Source: a virus
Virus record (IMG/VR): IMGVR_UViG_3300020451_000471
Coordinates: 1 to 38,078 of that record
Length of the DNA: 38,078 bases
Direction: 5' to 3' (one strand)
The notes below the pieces were generated by a model. The model made no database searches. It was not told the DNA's origin and saw only the letters and a program-made list of their open reading frames with translations. Positions 1-6,484 of this stretch are shown here, piece by piece. Position numbers and translations under genes: made by a program. Position 1 is the stretch's first letter. Each line of letters starts with the position of its first letter.

Positions 1-94
1 ATCTCAATGCCATCAGTTTTATTTGTAATTGTAGCCATATCTTTTATTTGTATAGCTTATGTATGGATGTTACTAATATAAAAAAAAAGAGCCA
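1..94. repeat. Terminal direct repeat, left copy
   Basis: This copy matches 37986-38078 except for one substitution and one A-run length difference (9 A here, 8 A at the right end). The substitution is synonymous (Thr codon ACT here, ACA at the right) in the start of the gene whose full copy ends the window. The simplest reading is an overlap left by assembling a circular or circularly permuted phage genome. The unique length is then about 37,985 bases. Confidence 0.85.
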
Positions 95-109
95 ATTATT
101 TTTGACTCT
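80..109 (-). terminator. Rho-independent terminator closing the packaging/glycosyltransferase unit
   Basis: On the minus strand AGAGTC and GGCTCT form a 6-bp stem with one G-T pair, followed by a run of nine T. The plus strand has its own T run at 113-120, so it may work in both directions. It lies between the leftward genes ending near 130-210 and the fibre gene that starts the structural block across the circle junction. Confidence 0.75.
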
Positions 110-129
110 CAATTTTTTTTAATAAAGCA

Positions 130-213
130 CTACTTTTTATTTATCATTTTTTCTAACACTCTGAATATAAATTGTATCAATACAAACAAGAATAATACTA
201 ATAATGGAGTCAA
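130..213 (-). CDS. Possible 27-residue membrane peptide, TTG start
   Basis: A short frame begins with TTG overlapping the TGA stop of the preceding gene (ATTGA) and ends at a TAG at 130-132. It encodes a very hydrophobic segment (residues about 3-17, rich in Leu, Val and Phe) followed by a basic tail ending NKK, the shape of a single-span membrane peptide. The TTG start and tiny size make it uncertain. The stop-start overlap and the clean hydrophobic/basic layout favour it. Function is unknown. Confidence 0.3.
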   Translation of the reverse strand: MTPLLVLFLFVLIQFIFRVLEKMINKK

Positions 214-713
214 TTTTTAAGTTTTAAAATATTATTAATTTGTCTAAAATCATTTAGAATCTGTTGAAAGTTTTTTGATTGATACCTCTCCTGAATACCA
301 TCTATTAAATCACTAACCTCATCAACTTGTATCTCCACCATCTTAATAGCTTCTTTAATCTCTTTGGTTTTCTTAGAGCTTTTTAATTTGTATAAATCAT
401 CCAGCATCATATCATGTACCTCTTTAGACTTTTCAAGTAGATCAGGCATCTCTTTAATAGCCTTATCTTTTAACTCCTCTTGCTCACTAATCTGCTTAAT
501 TTGTGCTTTCCTTTGCTCAATTAAACTGTTTTTAAAATCAAGCTCATTCTGGAGCCTATAAGCCTTATCAACATCATCTAAACTTTTATAAACATTATCA
601 CCTTTGCTATTTACGGTGTACTGTGTTAAATGTTCGATATATTGCTTTAAAAAGTTAACTCTCTTTTTGTAGTTCTCTAATTCTTCTTCTAGTTTCTGGA
701 TAGTTGCTAACAT
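210..713 (-). CDS. Coiled-coil protein of unknown function
   Basis: A 167-residue, highly charged protein, almost entirely Lys/Glu/Gln/Leu with heptad-like spacing, so probably a long alpha-helical coiled coil. There is no signal peptide, membrane segment or catalytic motif. It starts 2 bases after the stop of the 50-residue gene upstream and belongs to the unit that runs from the terminase to the terminator at 80-109. Its position just before the fibre genes would suit a virion accessory or assembly role, but that is only inference from context. Confidence 0.6.
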   Translation of the reverse strand: MLATIQKLEEELENYKKRVNFLKQYIEHLTQYTVNSKGDNVYKSLDDVDKAYRLQNELDFKNSLIEQRKAQIKQISEQEELKDKAIKEMPDLLEKSKEVHDMMLDDLYKLKSSKKTKEIKEAIKMVEIQVDEVSDLIDGIQERYQSKNFQQILNDFRQINNILKLKN

Positions 714-715
714 TG

Positions 716-868
716 TTAATTGTGTTTTATAAGTTCAATTTTTGCTTCTTCTGGTATGCTTCCGATAGCTATTTGCCATTGCATTAAGTCCTCACCAATT
801 TCTATTAATTCCTTTTCGTTATCTGTTTCTTTGTGTACTAGAAAATAGTAATCTATATCCTCTTCCAT
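716..868 (-). CDS. Small acidic protein, 50 residues, unknown
   Basis: An ATG at 866-868 opens a 50-codon frame that begins MEEDIDYYFLVHK and ends KIELIKHN. It fills the otherwise empty space between the glycosyltransferase stop (885) and the coiled-coil gene start (713), with short gaps on both sides. Composition is acidic with aromatic residues near the start, and there is no membrane segment. The tight spacing supports a real gene. Function is not recognisable. Confidence 0.5.
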   Translation of the reverse strand: MEEDIDYYFLVHKETDNEKELIEIGEDLMQWQIAIGSIPEEAKIELIKHN

Positions 869-884
869 GTTACTAGTTTAACAA

Positions 885-1595
885 TCATTTTCTATGCTCA
901 CAAATAATGTTAGAATCTATTAATATCTTAAAACCTAACTTATGCATATCTGTAAAAATAAAAGTATCACTAAAAGCACTTTTGTTTAAATCTAAATCTA
1001 CTCTAAAGTAAACCAGTTCTAAAGCCTCTCTTCTGAATAAAGTACATCCTATTCCTGTTGCTGTTATCTTTGCATCAGGGTCTACTAATAATTGATTGAG
1101 AGGTAAAACACCTTGTCCCATTATATCAATACCATGCGAACGCTCTAAAAGCTTTTCACTTCTAACGGCCCTATAATCACTAGTAGATGTTAAGCACAAT
1201 GTAGGCTCACCTCTATCAATTGCATAGGTACAGGTAACTGCACCAGCTCCAGAACATTCGGCATAGCTTATTAAGTTTTCTAAAATACATTCACCAGTAA
1301 ATACATCACTTTCAATCATCATTAAATAGTCATAGTCACCATTTAAAAAGTATTCTCTTATGATGTTTTGATGGTTTGCTAACTCTTCTCTAAAGTCACC
1401 GTTTAATGGCTCATGAATAGCCTTGATACCTCTTTTATGGTATTCTTTAACATGGCTCTTATCCTTGCTGTTATCTACTACAAAGATGTCGTATAAGGGA
1501 TAGGTGAAAGTGGTTATCTGTTTTACAAAATCATCTAAGCAGTAATCCTTAACTGAAGATGTAGGGAAGCCTATTAGTATTTTAGGGTAGTTCAT
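885..1595 (-). CDS. GT-A fold (family 2-like) glycosyltransferase
   Basis: A 236-residue protein with the layout of a short family-2 type glycosyltransferase. It has an N-terminal strand with a conserved Pro-Thr turn (GFPTSS), a nucleotide-sugar region with DNSKD at residues 41-45, and an acidic metal-site motif MIESDV in the DxD position (95-97, here E-S-D). The C-terminal part has GIGCTLFRREAL and FTDMHKLGF, as in acceptor-side regions of the family. It would transfer a sugar from a nucleotide sugar to an unknown acceptor. In a phage the target could be a virion protein, host surface glycan or modified DNA base, and the sequence does not say which. Its start overlaps the stop of a 25-residue membrane peptide by ATGA, suggesting coupled translation. 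Confidence 0.7.
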   Translation of the reverse strand: MNYPKILIGFPTSSVKDYCLDDFVKQITTFTYPLYDIFVVDNSKDKSHVKEYHKRGIKAIHEPLNGDFREELANHQNIIREYFLNGDYDYLMMIESDVFTGECILENLISYAECSGAGAVTCTYAIDRGEPTLCLTSTSDYRAVRSEKLLERSHGIDIMGQGVLPLNQLLVDPDAKITATGIGCTLFRREALELVYFRVDLDLNKSAFSDTFIFTDMHKLGFKILIDSNIICEHRK

Positions 1596-1669
1596 ATTAA
1601 ATCTAAAATAAACATTGCTGCTACTGAAAACATAATAATAATTACTGAAATAAAGTTTTTAATTGTCAT
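1592..1669 (-). CDS. 25-residue membrane micropeptide coupled to the glycosyltransferase
   Basis: A 25-codon frame (MTIKNFISVIIIM...) is almost entirely one hydrophobic helix, with Lys at position 4 and Asp at 23. Its stop TGA overlaps the glycosyltransferase ATG (ATGA). A promoter-like TATATTTA box lies 23 bases upstream of the ATG, the same distance as at other starts here, and the leader has the A-rich AAACAAACAA style. It could be a membrane peptide or simply a leader that couples translation into the glycosyltransferase. Confidence 0.4.
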   Translation of the reverse strand: MTIKNFISVIIIMFSVAAMFILDLI

Positions 1670-1692
1670 CTTGTTTGTTTTTAAAGTTTGCT

Positions 1693-1700
1693 TAAATATA
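1693..1700 (-). promoter_or_regulatory. Candidate -7 box TATATTTA upstream of the micropeptide/glycosyltransferase
   Basis: TATATTTA differs from the Bacteroidetes TAnnTTTG box at one base. It sits 23 bases before the ATG at 1669, within the 23-30 base range seen at six other starts in this window. No clear TTTG lies at the -33 position, so it would be a weak promoter. Confidence 0.4.
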
Positions 1701-1717
1701 ATAAATTTTTAAAACAT

Positions 1718-1933
1718 TTATAACTTATCTAACATTTTATCAATTAATCCTTCATCATTATCAAAGTCTACAACCTCTGCCCATTGCTCTTTTGCCTGAA
1801 AATGTATAATTGATATTTGTATAAAGCTGGGAGTAACTGCTACTATCTGATAGTTCTTATAAGTACCGTAAAACTCCCAATGAAAGAAAGCACAAGCTTC
1901 TAAAATCTCTTTTAAAAACTCCTCTTTATTCAT
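1718..1933 (-). CDS. Small protein of unknown function
   Basis: A 71-residue protein, probably mixed alpha/beta, with an aromatic-rich centre (AFFHWEFYGTYKNY) and an acidic C-terminal half. Its ATG overlaps by ATGA the stop of the frameshifted extension that ends at 1930. This overlap is good evidence both for this start and for translation of that extension. Function is not recognised. Confidence 0.55.
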   Translation of the reverse strand: MNKEEFLKEILEACAFFHWEFYGTYKNYQIVAVTPSFIQISIIHFQAKEQWAEVVDFDNDEGLIDKMLDKL

Positions 1934-2858
1934 CTTTTACGATTCTTTTTCATTGCATCATCATGAGCCTGTTGCTGTAACTCTGCTTTATAAGTTTCCT
2001 CTGCTGTTTCTATGCTTATGAACTCTAACACCTTCCAAAGATTTGAACTGTAAACACTGTCTAAAGGAGTTTTGTTTTTCTGATTGAAAATACCCTTTTC
2101 AGCAATCTTATAAGCTTTGCTTTGCCAGTAAAGATTCTTAACAATGGATTCACTTTTCGTGCCTGTGCTTTTGCCTTTTTTTCCGTTAAAGATGTTAGCA
2201 TAGACTTTTGTAATTTGTTCGTATGCTCTTGCAAAAAAAAATAGCCTTTATAAGCTTCAGATATTGTAAGATTCTCAAAAGCCTTTGCCCTCATGTCTAT
2301 TATATCTTCATCGTATTGCTCATCCTCTGTTTCTCTAAACAGTATTGCTGTGATCTTACTTAGGTAACTCCATTTTCTATACTGCTTACTTTGAAACAAA
2401 GTACTTAAAGCTTGAGATTCTGAAAAATGCTTATAGGTCGCCCCTCCTAACATCTTTTCAATACCTCCAGAAGTTTTAACAGATTTAATTAATACGTATT
2501 GTGTTTTGTTTAGTGTGATAGTATCAGAAGTACCTATATCATCCTGTGATGGCTCACCTAAGAACTTAGCAACTAGATTAAATATTTCAATAAGGCTTAA
2601 TTCATCAGCTTTATTTACGCTTATTTCAGATTCTAAGTACTTTCTAGGTATATCGCTAAACATCTCTATCCAGTCAACATAAAAGCCTAGTAGTTTAGAA
2701 TCACTTACAGGCTCATCTTTATCTGAGTAGATGTAGTTGGATAACCATTTAGGCATAGCACTAATGTAGTTTTGTGCCATTCCCATCTGTTTAATGGTGT
2801 TATCCTCCCAGTTATTACGTATTTGATATGGTTTATCTAGGATAGTTACTTTCAGCAT
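1930..2858 (-). CDS. -1 frameshift fusion product, about 309 residues
   Basis: A -1 slip at TTTTTTG joins residues 1-208 of the zero frame to a 101-codon open -1 frame ending at the TGA at 1930-1932. The extension contains well-mixed sequence (NLYWQSKAYKIAEKG, SSNLWKVLEFIS, KAELQQQAHDD). It covers 130 bases that would otherwise be non-coding between the zero-frame stop and the next start, and it ends in an ATGA overlap with that gene. Either the shift is programmed, as in tail assembly chaperones, or one base is miscounted in the nine-base run. In both cases the extension is probably real protein. Confidence 0.6.
2061..2858 (-). CDS. Zero-frame product of a frameshifted gene, tail-assembly-chaperone-like
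   Basis: Read without frameshift, this gives a 265-residue protein. The first about 209 residues look like a normal folded domain, with WEDNTIKQM near the start and MRAKAFENLTISEAYKGYFF before a run of nine T. After that run the zero frame becomes Lys/Arg-rich and repetitive (KKAKAQARK, LIRLLKRVFSIRK), while the -1 frame looks like real protein. The start overlaps the upstream stop by one base (TAATG). The two-product architecture resembles gpG/gpGT tail assembly chaperones of siphoviruses. Here, however, the gene is far from the tape measure, so that role is inference. Confidence 0.5.
   Translation of the reverse strand: MLKVTILDKPYQIRNNWEDNTIKQMGMAQNYISAMPKWLSNYIYSDKDEPVSDSKLLGFYVDWIEMFSDIPRKYLESEISVNKADELSLIEIFNLVAKFLGEPSQDDIGTSDTITLNKTQYVLIKSVKTSGGIEKMLGGATYKHFSESQALSTLFQSKQYRKWSYLSKITAILFRETEDEQYDEDIIDMRAKAFENLTISEAYKGYFFLQEHTNKLQKSMLTSLTEKKAKAQARKVNPLLRIFTGKAKLIRLLKRVFSIRKTKLL
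2232..2238 (-). promoter_or_regulatory. Candidate -1 slippery site T TTT TTG
   Basis: The heptamer fits X XXY YYZ with zero-frame codons TTT and TTG. It lies within a run of nine T (2233-2241 on the plus strand as A). The -1 frame is closed upstream by a TAA 15 bases before the heptamer and open for 101 codons after the slip, as expected for a programmed shift. I did not identify a downstream stimulatory stem-loop with confidence. Confidence 0.6.
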
Positions 2859-3070
2859 TATTGGATAATGTTTCTAGCAATAAATATTAAATCTTGCTTT
2901 ACTTTTCCCAGCCTAGCACAAGCGACGGTACTTAGTTGTTTATTACGCTCTTCTACAATAGTTTTATCAATAAACTCTGCTATCTCATTTAGTTTATCTT
3001 TTAACTCTACTTTAACAGGCTTCTTAGCCTTTGCTGCTGGCTTTTTAGCCTTTACTTCTTTCTTTTCCAT
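2858..3070 (-). CDS. Small basic protein with Lys/Ala/Pro tail
   Basis: A 70-residue protein. Residues about 1-25 are a Lys/Ala/Pro-rich tail (VKAKKPAAKAKKPVK), like histone H1-type or other nucleic-acid-binding tails. Residues 25-70 form a probable helical domain with a single Cys. A TATATTTA box stands only 4 bases before the ATG, so a transcript from it would be nearly leaderless. The stop overlaps the next start (TAATG). Binding to nucleic acid is an inference from composition only. Confidence 0.5.
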   Translation of the reverse strand: MEKKEVKAKKPAAKAKKPVKVELKDKLNEIAEFIDKTIVEERNKQLSTVACARLGKVKQDLIFIARNIIQ

Positions 3071-3090
3071 GTTATAAATATAATAAAATT

Positions 3091-3732
3091 TTAAAAAGTG
3101 TTTTTAATCACTTCTTCACAAAGTTGCTGAGGTATCTTTGATCTCTCATAACTACCTTTTTTTCCTTGAGTACCTGTTTTACTTCCTCTAGGTGCAGATT
3201 CATGATGGCATTTAGTATTACCATTAAAGCATTCTTTTCTTGGCTGCCATCCATTAGGGTTAAATAAAGTCCTTAAATTGTTTGTGAAAATATGGGTAGG
3301 CTTTGCTCTCATATCTCCATACTGACAATACCAAACTGTTGCAACTTGACAATGTTTAACAAAATCCATTTTATTCATCATACCTCTAGGGTTTTCAATA
3401 TAATATTTTAGGTTAGGATTTATTTTTAACCATTCTTTAATAAGATGGTGAATGTGTATATTAACTGCATCGCATTTTTTAGCATAATCAGTTTTTGGTA
3501 AAACACCATCTCTATGATGTGAAATAGCAGCAATTGAGTAAGTAGTACAATCTGGAGAAGCCCATACCATATCAGGAACAAAAGGAACATCAGAAATCTT
3601 AAGCTTACCAATGTCAATAACTAAATCTATGTTATCATAATTAGTCCAATCAACACTAAATACATTATATCCTTGCTTCTCTGCTTCTTTTCCTATACTT
3701 CTTGATCCTGCAAAAAGCTCTAGTATATTCAT
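3091..3732 (-). CDS. C5-cytosine DNA methyltransferase-like protein
   Basis: A 213-residue protein with the order of C5-methyltransferase motifs. Motif I is LELFAGSRSIG at residues 4-14 with acidic D28 after it, motif IV is SPDC with the candidate catalytic Cys62, motif VI is IENPRG at 112-117 (ENP instead of the common ENV), and a motif VIII-like CQYGDMRAKPT is near 135-145. It is shorter than typical enzymes (300-400 residues) and a large target-recognition domain is not evident. It probably methylates phage or host DNA, perhaps against restriction. No restriction endonuclease is nearby. Start and stop overlap neighbours tightly (ATGA with the gene upstream). Confidence 0.75.
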   Translation of the reverse strand: MNILELFAGSRSIGKEAEKQGYNVFSVDWTNYDNIDLVIDIGKLKISDVPFVPDMVWASPDCTTYSIAAISHHRDGVLPKTDYAKKCDAVNIHIHHLIKEWLKINPNLKYYIENPRGMMNKMDFVKHCQVATVWYCQYGDMRAKPTHIFTNNLRTLFNPNGWQPRKECFNGNTKCHHESAPRGSKTGTQGKKGSYERSKIPQQLCEEVIKNTF

Positions 3733-3941
3733 CTCTTAAAACAATCGCTCTTAGGCTTAATATTAATAAGCTGTTTAATATCATCCTTACTCAACTGACT
3801 GTAAATACTTCTAAGCTCCTGAAAGTATCCTAACGGCTCTCTTTTATACCTACCCTCTGTTAATAATCCTATCCTCCTATAATTAGATACCTCTAACCTA
3901 ACTAGCTTATCTAATAAATAATCCTTGCTATTAATATTCAT
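3729..3941 (-). CDS. Small protein of unknown function
   Basis: A 70-residue basic, helix-rich protein (LLDKLVRLEVSNYRR, DDIKQLINI). It is overlapped by four bases at both ends, with the micropeptide upstream and the methyltransferase downstream, so it is firmly inside an operon. No motif is recognised. Confidence 0.55.
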   Translation of the reverse strand: MNINSKDYLLDKLVRLEVSNYRRIGLLTEGRYKREPLGYFQELRSIYSQLSKDDIKQLINIKPKSDCFKR

Positions 3942-4075
3942 TTCTTAAATAGCTTTTTAATAGTTAGTAATACTTTCTCACAATAGAATAAACAGCTTGT
4001 AAATATTGATAATACTACCAGCAGAAACATAAAACTGTTTTCATTCTTTACCTTAAATCTTTTGTCTTTTTTCAT
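3938..4075 (-). CDS. 45-residue single-span membrane protein
   Basis: An ATG at 4073-4075 opens a 45-codon frame with a basic N-terminus (MKKDKRFKVK), one hydrophobic stretch (FMFLLVVLSIFTSCLF, residues 16-30) and a basic C-terminus (TIKKLFKK). It ends in an ATGA overlap with the next gene. A strong promoter box lies 23 bases upstream and the leader is of the A-rich type (CAAACAAACTAACTAACA). It has holin-like size and topology, but it sits next to the terminase and not the lysis genes, so its function is open. Confidence 0.55.
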   Translation of the reverse strand: MKKDKRFKVKNENSFMFLLVVLSIFTSCLFYCEKVLLTIKKLFKK

Positions 4076-4098
4076 TGTTAGTTAGTTTGTTTGAATAT

Positions 4099-4127
4099 CA
4101 AATATAATAATAAAATTGTAATACAAA
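4099..4127 (-). promoter_or_regulatory. Bacteroidetes-type promoter TTTG-N17-TATATTTG
   Basis: On the minus strand TTTG (4124-4127) and TATATTTG (4099-4106) are spaced by 17 bases, a full match to the TAnnTTTG box. It lies just after the terminase large subunit stop and 23 bases before the 45-residue gene. It would drive the methyltransferase, frameshift and glycosyltransferase run. Confidence 0.6.
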
Positions 4128-4136
4128 AGTAAAAAG

Positions 4137-5474
4137 TTATGCAACTGCTCTAACTGACTTCTTAGCAAGCTCAAAATACTCTCTCATCATAAAACAATCT
4201 GCATAATCTGGAGAACGTCCTATGCTCTCTTTAATCTTATCCTTAGCAATTATACCTAACCTGTTTTCATCATTATCAGGGTTAGCCTGTTTGATACTTG
4301 CGAGCTCTTCTTTTAACTCTTGCCAGCATTTATTAGCAACATTAGGAGCAATATAGATACCATAATCATTAACCCTCTCAGCACTCTTAAAATAACATTG
4401 AGCCTTTAAGTTTTTATAGTTTTCATTTTTAAACTTATTAACTATTGCTTTAGCGTTATTTGTAAAACCTTTTGAACCTTTTAAGACATCAACAGCACCA
4501 CCACCTACTCCATCTTGGTCTAAAACTATATTACTCCTAGCAACATTATATTTATTTGCCATTTGTCTAATAGTCAATACAACCTCATCAATACCAGACT
4601 TATCTATTATATGAATATCAGATATAACAAAGCCTTGCCATACCATTATAACAGTCTTATCAGCTCCAAACCTAGCAACATCACAAGTAATAAAAGCTTT
4701 ACCTTCTGGTTTTATAAATTCATTAGTAAGTAAGTTATCTAATCCATCATCTGAGTAGATTCTATTAGGATCGTTATCATAATCCCAGTTACCTAATAAA
4801 AGCCTTTCCTTTTTAGACTGATCCTTAATAGATTTAAGGTTAATAATATACTCTTTATCAATGTATGGGTTATCTGTTACGTATGCTTCTATAAATGCCT
4901 GAGTACTGGGGAGCTTGTTTGCTCTGTATGGCTGTATAAACTCTTCATACATCCAGTTCCTTTTAGGGTTACAAGTTATAAGTAACTTAGGTAGTATATT
5001 GTATTCAGTATTGTACCATCTACCTATTCTGGTTCTAAGTACATCATAAGCACCGAAGTTTATTTCTCCACCCTCTTCAATCCATCCACCTGTATATTCT
5101 AATGAACCGAAACGCTCATACATTGGATCAGATGGCTTATACTGTAAATCTAATAAGTCTATTCTTGAGCCATTAGGAAATTCAATAAAGTTATCTTGTC
5201 CTTGATACCTCCAGAAGTCATGAGGTAAATTGTGATGTTGCCTAACTTTTAATAGTGTTTGATATGTAGAAGCTCTTAACCTTTTTAACTCCTCTCTACC
5301 TATAAACCATTTAGTCTTTGGATAGCGTAAACAGTTTACTAATAACCATTCACAGCCTAACCATGATTTACCACCACCAGCAGCACCACCGTAAAGAGTT
5401 TCTTTAGTAATGCTATCATTTAGTTTATTGTATGCTTCATGCTGTTTTTTGGATGGATTAATATCAATCTCCAT
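4137..5474 (-). CDS. terL: Terminase large subunit
   Basis: A 445-residue DNA-packaging motor with ATPase and nuclease domains. Walker A is GGAAGGGKS at residues 29-37, the Walker B-like strand ends in WIEEG with acidic E133/E134, and the coupling motif is LITCNP at 165-170. The nuclease domain starts with FITCDVARFGADKT (D265), followed by VLDQDG (D319/D321) and a C-terminal SPDYADCF acidic motif. It cuts concatemeric DNA and pumps it into proheads through the portal. The start overlaps the small subunit by 11 bases. Length and motif order are complete, with no sign of decay. Confidence 0.95.
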   Translation of the reverse strand: MEIDINPSKKQHEAYNKLNDSITKETLYGGAAGGGKSWLGCEWLLVNCLRYPKTKWFIGREELKRLRASTYQTLLKVRQHHNLPHDFWRYQGQDNFIEFPNGSRIDLLDLQYKPSDPMYERFGSLEYTGGWIEEGGEINFGAYDVLRTRIGRWYNTEYNILPKLLITCNPKRNWMYEEFIQPYRANKLPSTQAFIEAYVTDNPYIDKEYIINLKSIKDQSKKERLLLGNWDYDNDPNRIYSDDGLDNLLTNEFIKPEGKAFITCDVARFGADKTVIMVWQGFVISDIHIIDKSGIDEVVLTIRQMANKYNVARSNIVLDQDGVGGGAVDVLKGSKGFTNNAKAIVNKFKNENYKNLKAQCYFKSAERVNDYGIYIAPNVANKCWQELKEELASIKQANPDNDENRLGIIAKDKIKESIGRSPDYADCFMMREYFELAKKSVRAVA

Positions 5475-5841
5475 TAGGTAGGTTGTAGTTTATTTTTATT
5501 TCTCCAGTATGAGTATTATCGTTTTTGTTTTCTTGTTTGTCAGCCCAACCAAATCTGTTTTTCATATTCATATACCAACCAGTATAAGAAAAGTCTTTAT
5601 TATCCAACTCTGTACGACCTTTTGATAACCACCATGCCTCACAATATCTCTTACACTTTTTTATGGTGTGTAAAAAATGCTCATCACGTTCAGATAAATT
5701 GTATAAAGTTTTTCTACTAATATCTAAAGCTACTGCTAATTCAACAATACTAGCACCCTCTTTAGATAGGTTAATAATAATATTCTCCCATCCATCTGGT
5801 AAATCTTCTAATTTCTTTAACGGCCTACCTCTATCTGGCAT
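5464..5841 (-). CDS. terS: Terminase small subunit
   Basis: A 125-residue protein directly upstream of, and overlapping, the large subunit. Residues about 28-60 form a helix-turn-helix (GASIVELAVALDISRKTLYNL) typical of DNA-recognising small terminase subunits. The rest is helical with conserved-looking aromatic residues (YTGWYMNMKNRFGW). It would bind the packaging site and regulate the large subunit. The C-terminal end is Asn-rich and probably flexible. Assignment rests on the HTH plus position. Confidence 0.85.
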   Translation of the reverse strand: MPDRGRPLKKLEDLPDGWENIIINLSKEGASIVELAVALDISRKTLYNLSERDEHFLHTIKKCKRYCEAWWLSKGRTELDNKDFSYTGWYMNMKNRFGWADKQENKNDNTHTGEIKINYNLPNGD

Positions 5842-6052
5842 ATCTATCAGTTATATCATGGTTTGGATTATTCCTCCAAAAGCTATCCTTTATTTTTGGT
5901 TCTACTTTTATGGTTTTTAGAAAGTATCTGGTGATTCCATCATTAGGTATACTCTTAGCAATTATAAAGATGCTATTGTTTTCTAGTACTTTATATTGAT
6001 ACCCTTTATGATAAAATTTATCTTTTATTTTTAAGATTCCTACCTCAACCAT
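5831..6052 (-). CDS. Small protein of unknown function upstream of the terminase
   Basis: A 73-residue, beta-rich looking protein (KIKDKFYHKGYQYKVLENN) with many Tyr, Lys and Ile residues. It overlaps the small terminase gene by 11 bases, so it is co-translated with the packaging genes. A TATATTAG box sits 5 bases before its ATG and could give a nearly leaderless transcript. No known motif. Confidence 0.5.
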   Translation of the reverse strand: MVEVGILKIKDKFYHKGYQYKVLENNSIFIIAKSIPNDGITRYFLKTIKVEPKIKDSFWRNNPNHDITDRYAR

Positions 6053-6083
6053 TTTAACTAATATAATAAAATTTAATTATTAT

Positions 6084-6368
6084 TTATTTCTCAATCTCTC
6101 CAACTATTAATATTAACTCATTAAGTAGGTTAACCTGAGCCTCTTCATAGTTGTTACAATATGGGTAATTAGTTTCATGTTTTATGGGTCTATGATAAGA
6201 ACCTCTAGCATAAATCTTATAGTTGTATTCTTTACCTGTTTTCTCTATCCATGATGTATAACCCCACTTTCTTCTAAACCAATCAAACACCTTACAATAT
6301 GTTATATTATCATCGTATCCTAGTTGCCTTACAGCAGATAATTCTTTAGTAGTTATTACATCACTCAT
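6084..6368 (-). CDS. Conserved-looking Bacteroidetes phage protein, unknown function
   Basis: A 94-residue protein with a Trp/Tyr-rich middle (VFDWFRRKWGYTSWIEK) and a C-terminal helix (YEEAQVNLLNELILIVGEIEK). I recall this two-part pattern, W-F-R-x-K followed by a YEEA helix near the end, from unknown proteins of Bacteroidetes prophages, but I cannot name a family. It is the first gene after the cassette terminator, with an A-rich leader (AAACAACTTAAAA) before the ATG. Confidence 0.55.
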   Translation of the reverse strand: MSDVITTKELSAVRQLGYDDNITYCKVFDWFRRKWGYTSWIEKTGKEYNYKIYARGSYHRPIKHETNYPYCNNYEEAQVNLLNELILIVGEIEK

Positions 6369-6381
6369 TTTTAAGTTGTTT

Positions 6382-6408
6382 AAAAAACCCCCTCAATTAA
6401 TGAGGGAG
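6382..6408 (-). terminator. Strong Rho-independent terminator after the nitrogen cassette
   Basis: On the minus strand CTCCCTCA and TGAGGGGG pair as an 8-bp stem (one T-G pair) around a 5-base loop, followed by six T. It lies about 75 bases after the porin stop and just before the gene that leads into the terminase, so it isolates the P-II/Amt/porin cassette from the packaging genes. Confidence 0.85.
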
Positions 6409-6414
6409 TCTTAA

Positions 6415-6483
6415 TTAATCTAAATTGCTATCAATGATTGAATCTATGGCTAAATCATCAATGTAATCTTCTATAAAGCACAT
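6415..6483 (-). CDS. Possible 22-residue acidic peptide at the end of the nitrogen cassette
   Basis: An ATG one base after the porin stop opens a 22-codon frame (MCFIEDYIDDLAID...), rich in Asp and Ile. It ends 7 bases before the terminator stem. The stop-A-ATG spacing suggests coupled translation, but it is short enough to be chance. Confidence 0.25.
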   Translation of the reverse strand: MCFIEDYIDDLAIDSIIDSNLD

Positions 6484-6484
6484 T

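Noticed and set aside
885-1595. Beta-glucosyltransferase of modified DNA
   Set aside because: The family-2-like motifs allow any sugar acceptor, and no base-hydroxymethylation gene is seen, so a DNA-specific role is not supported.
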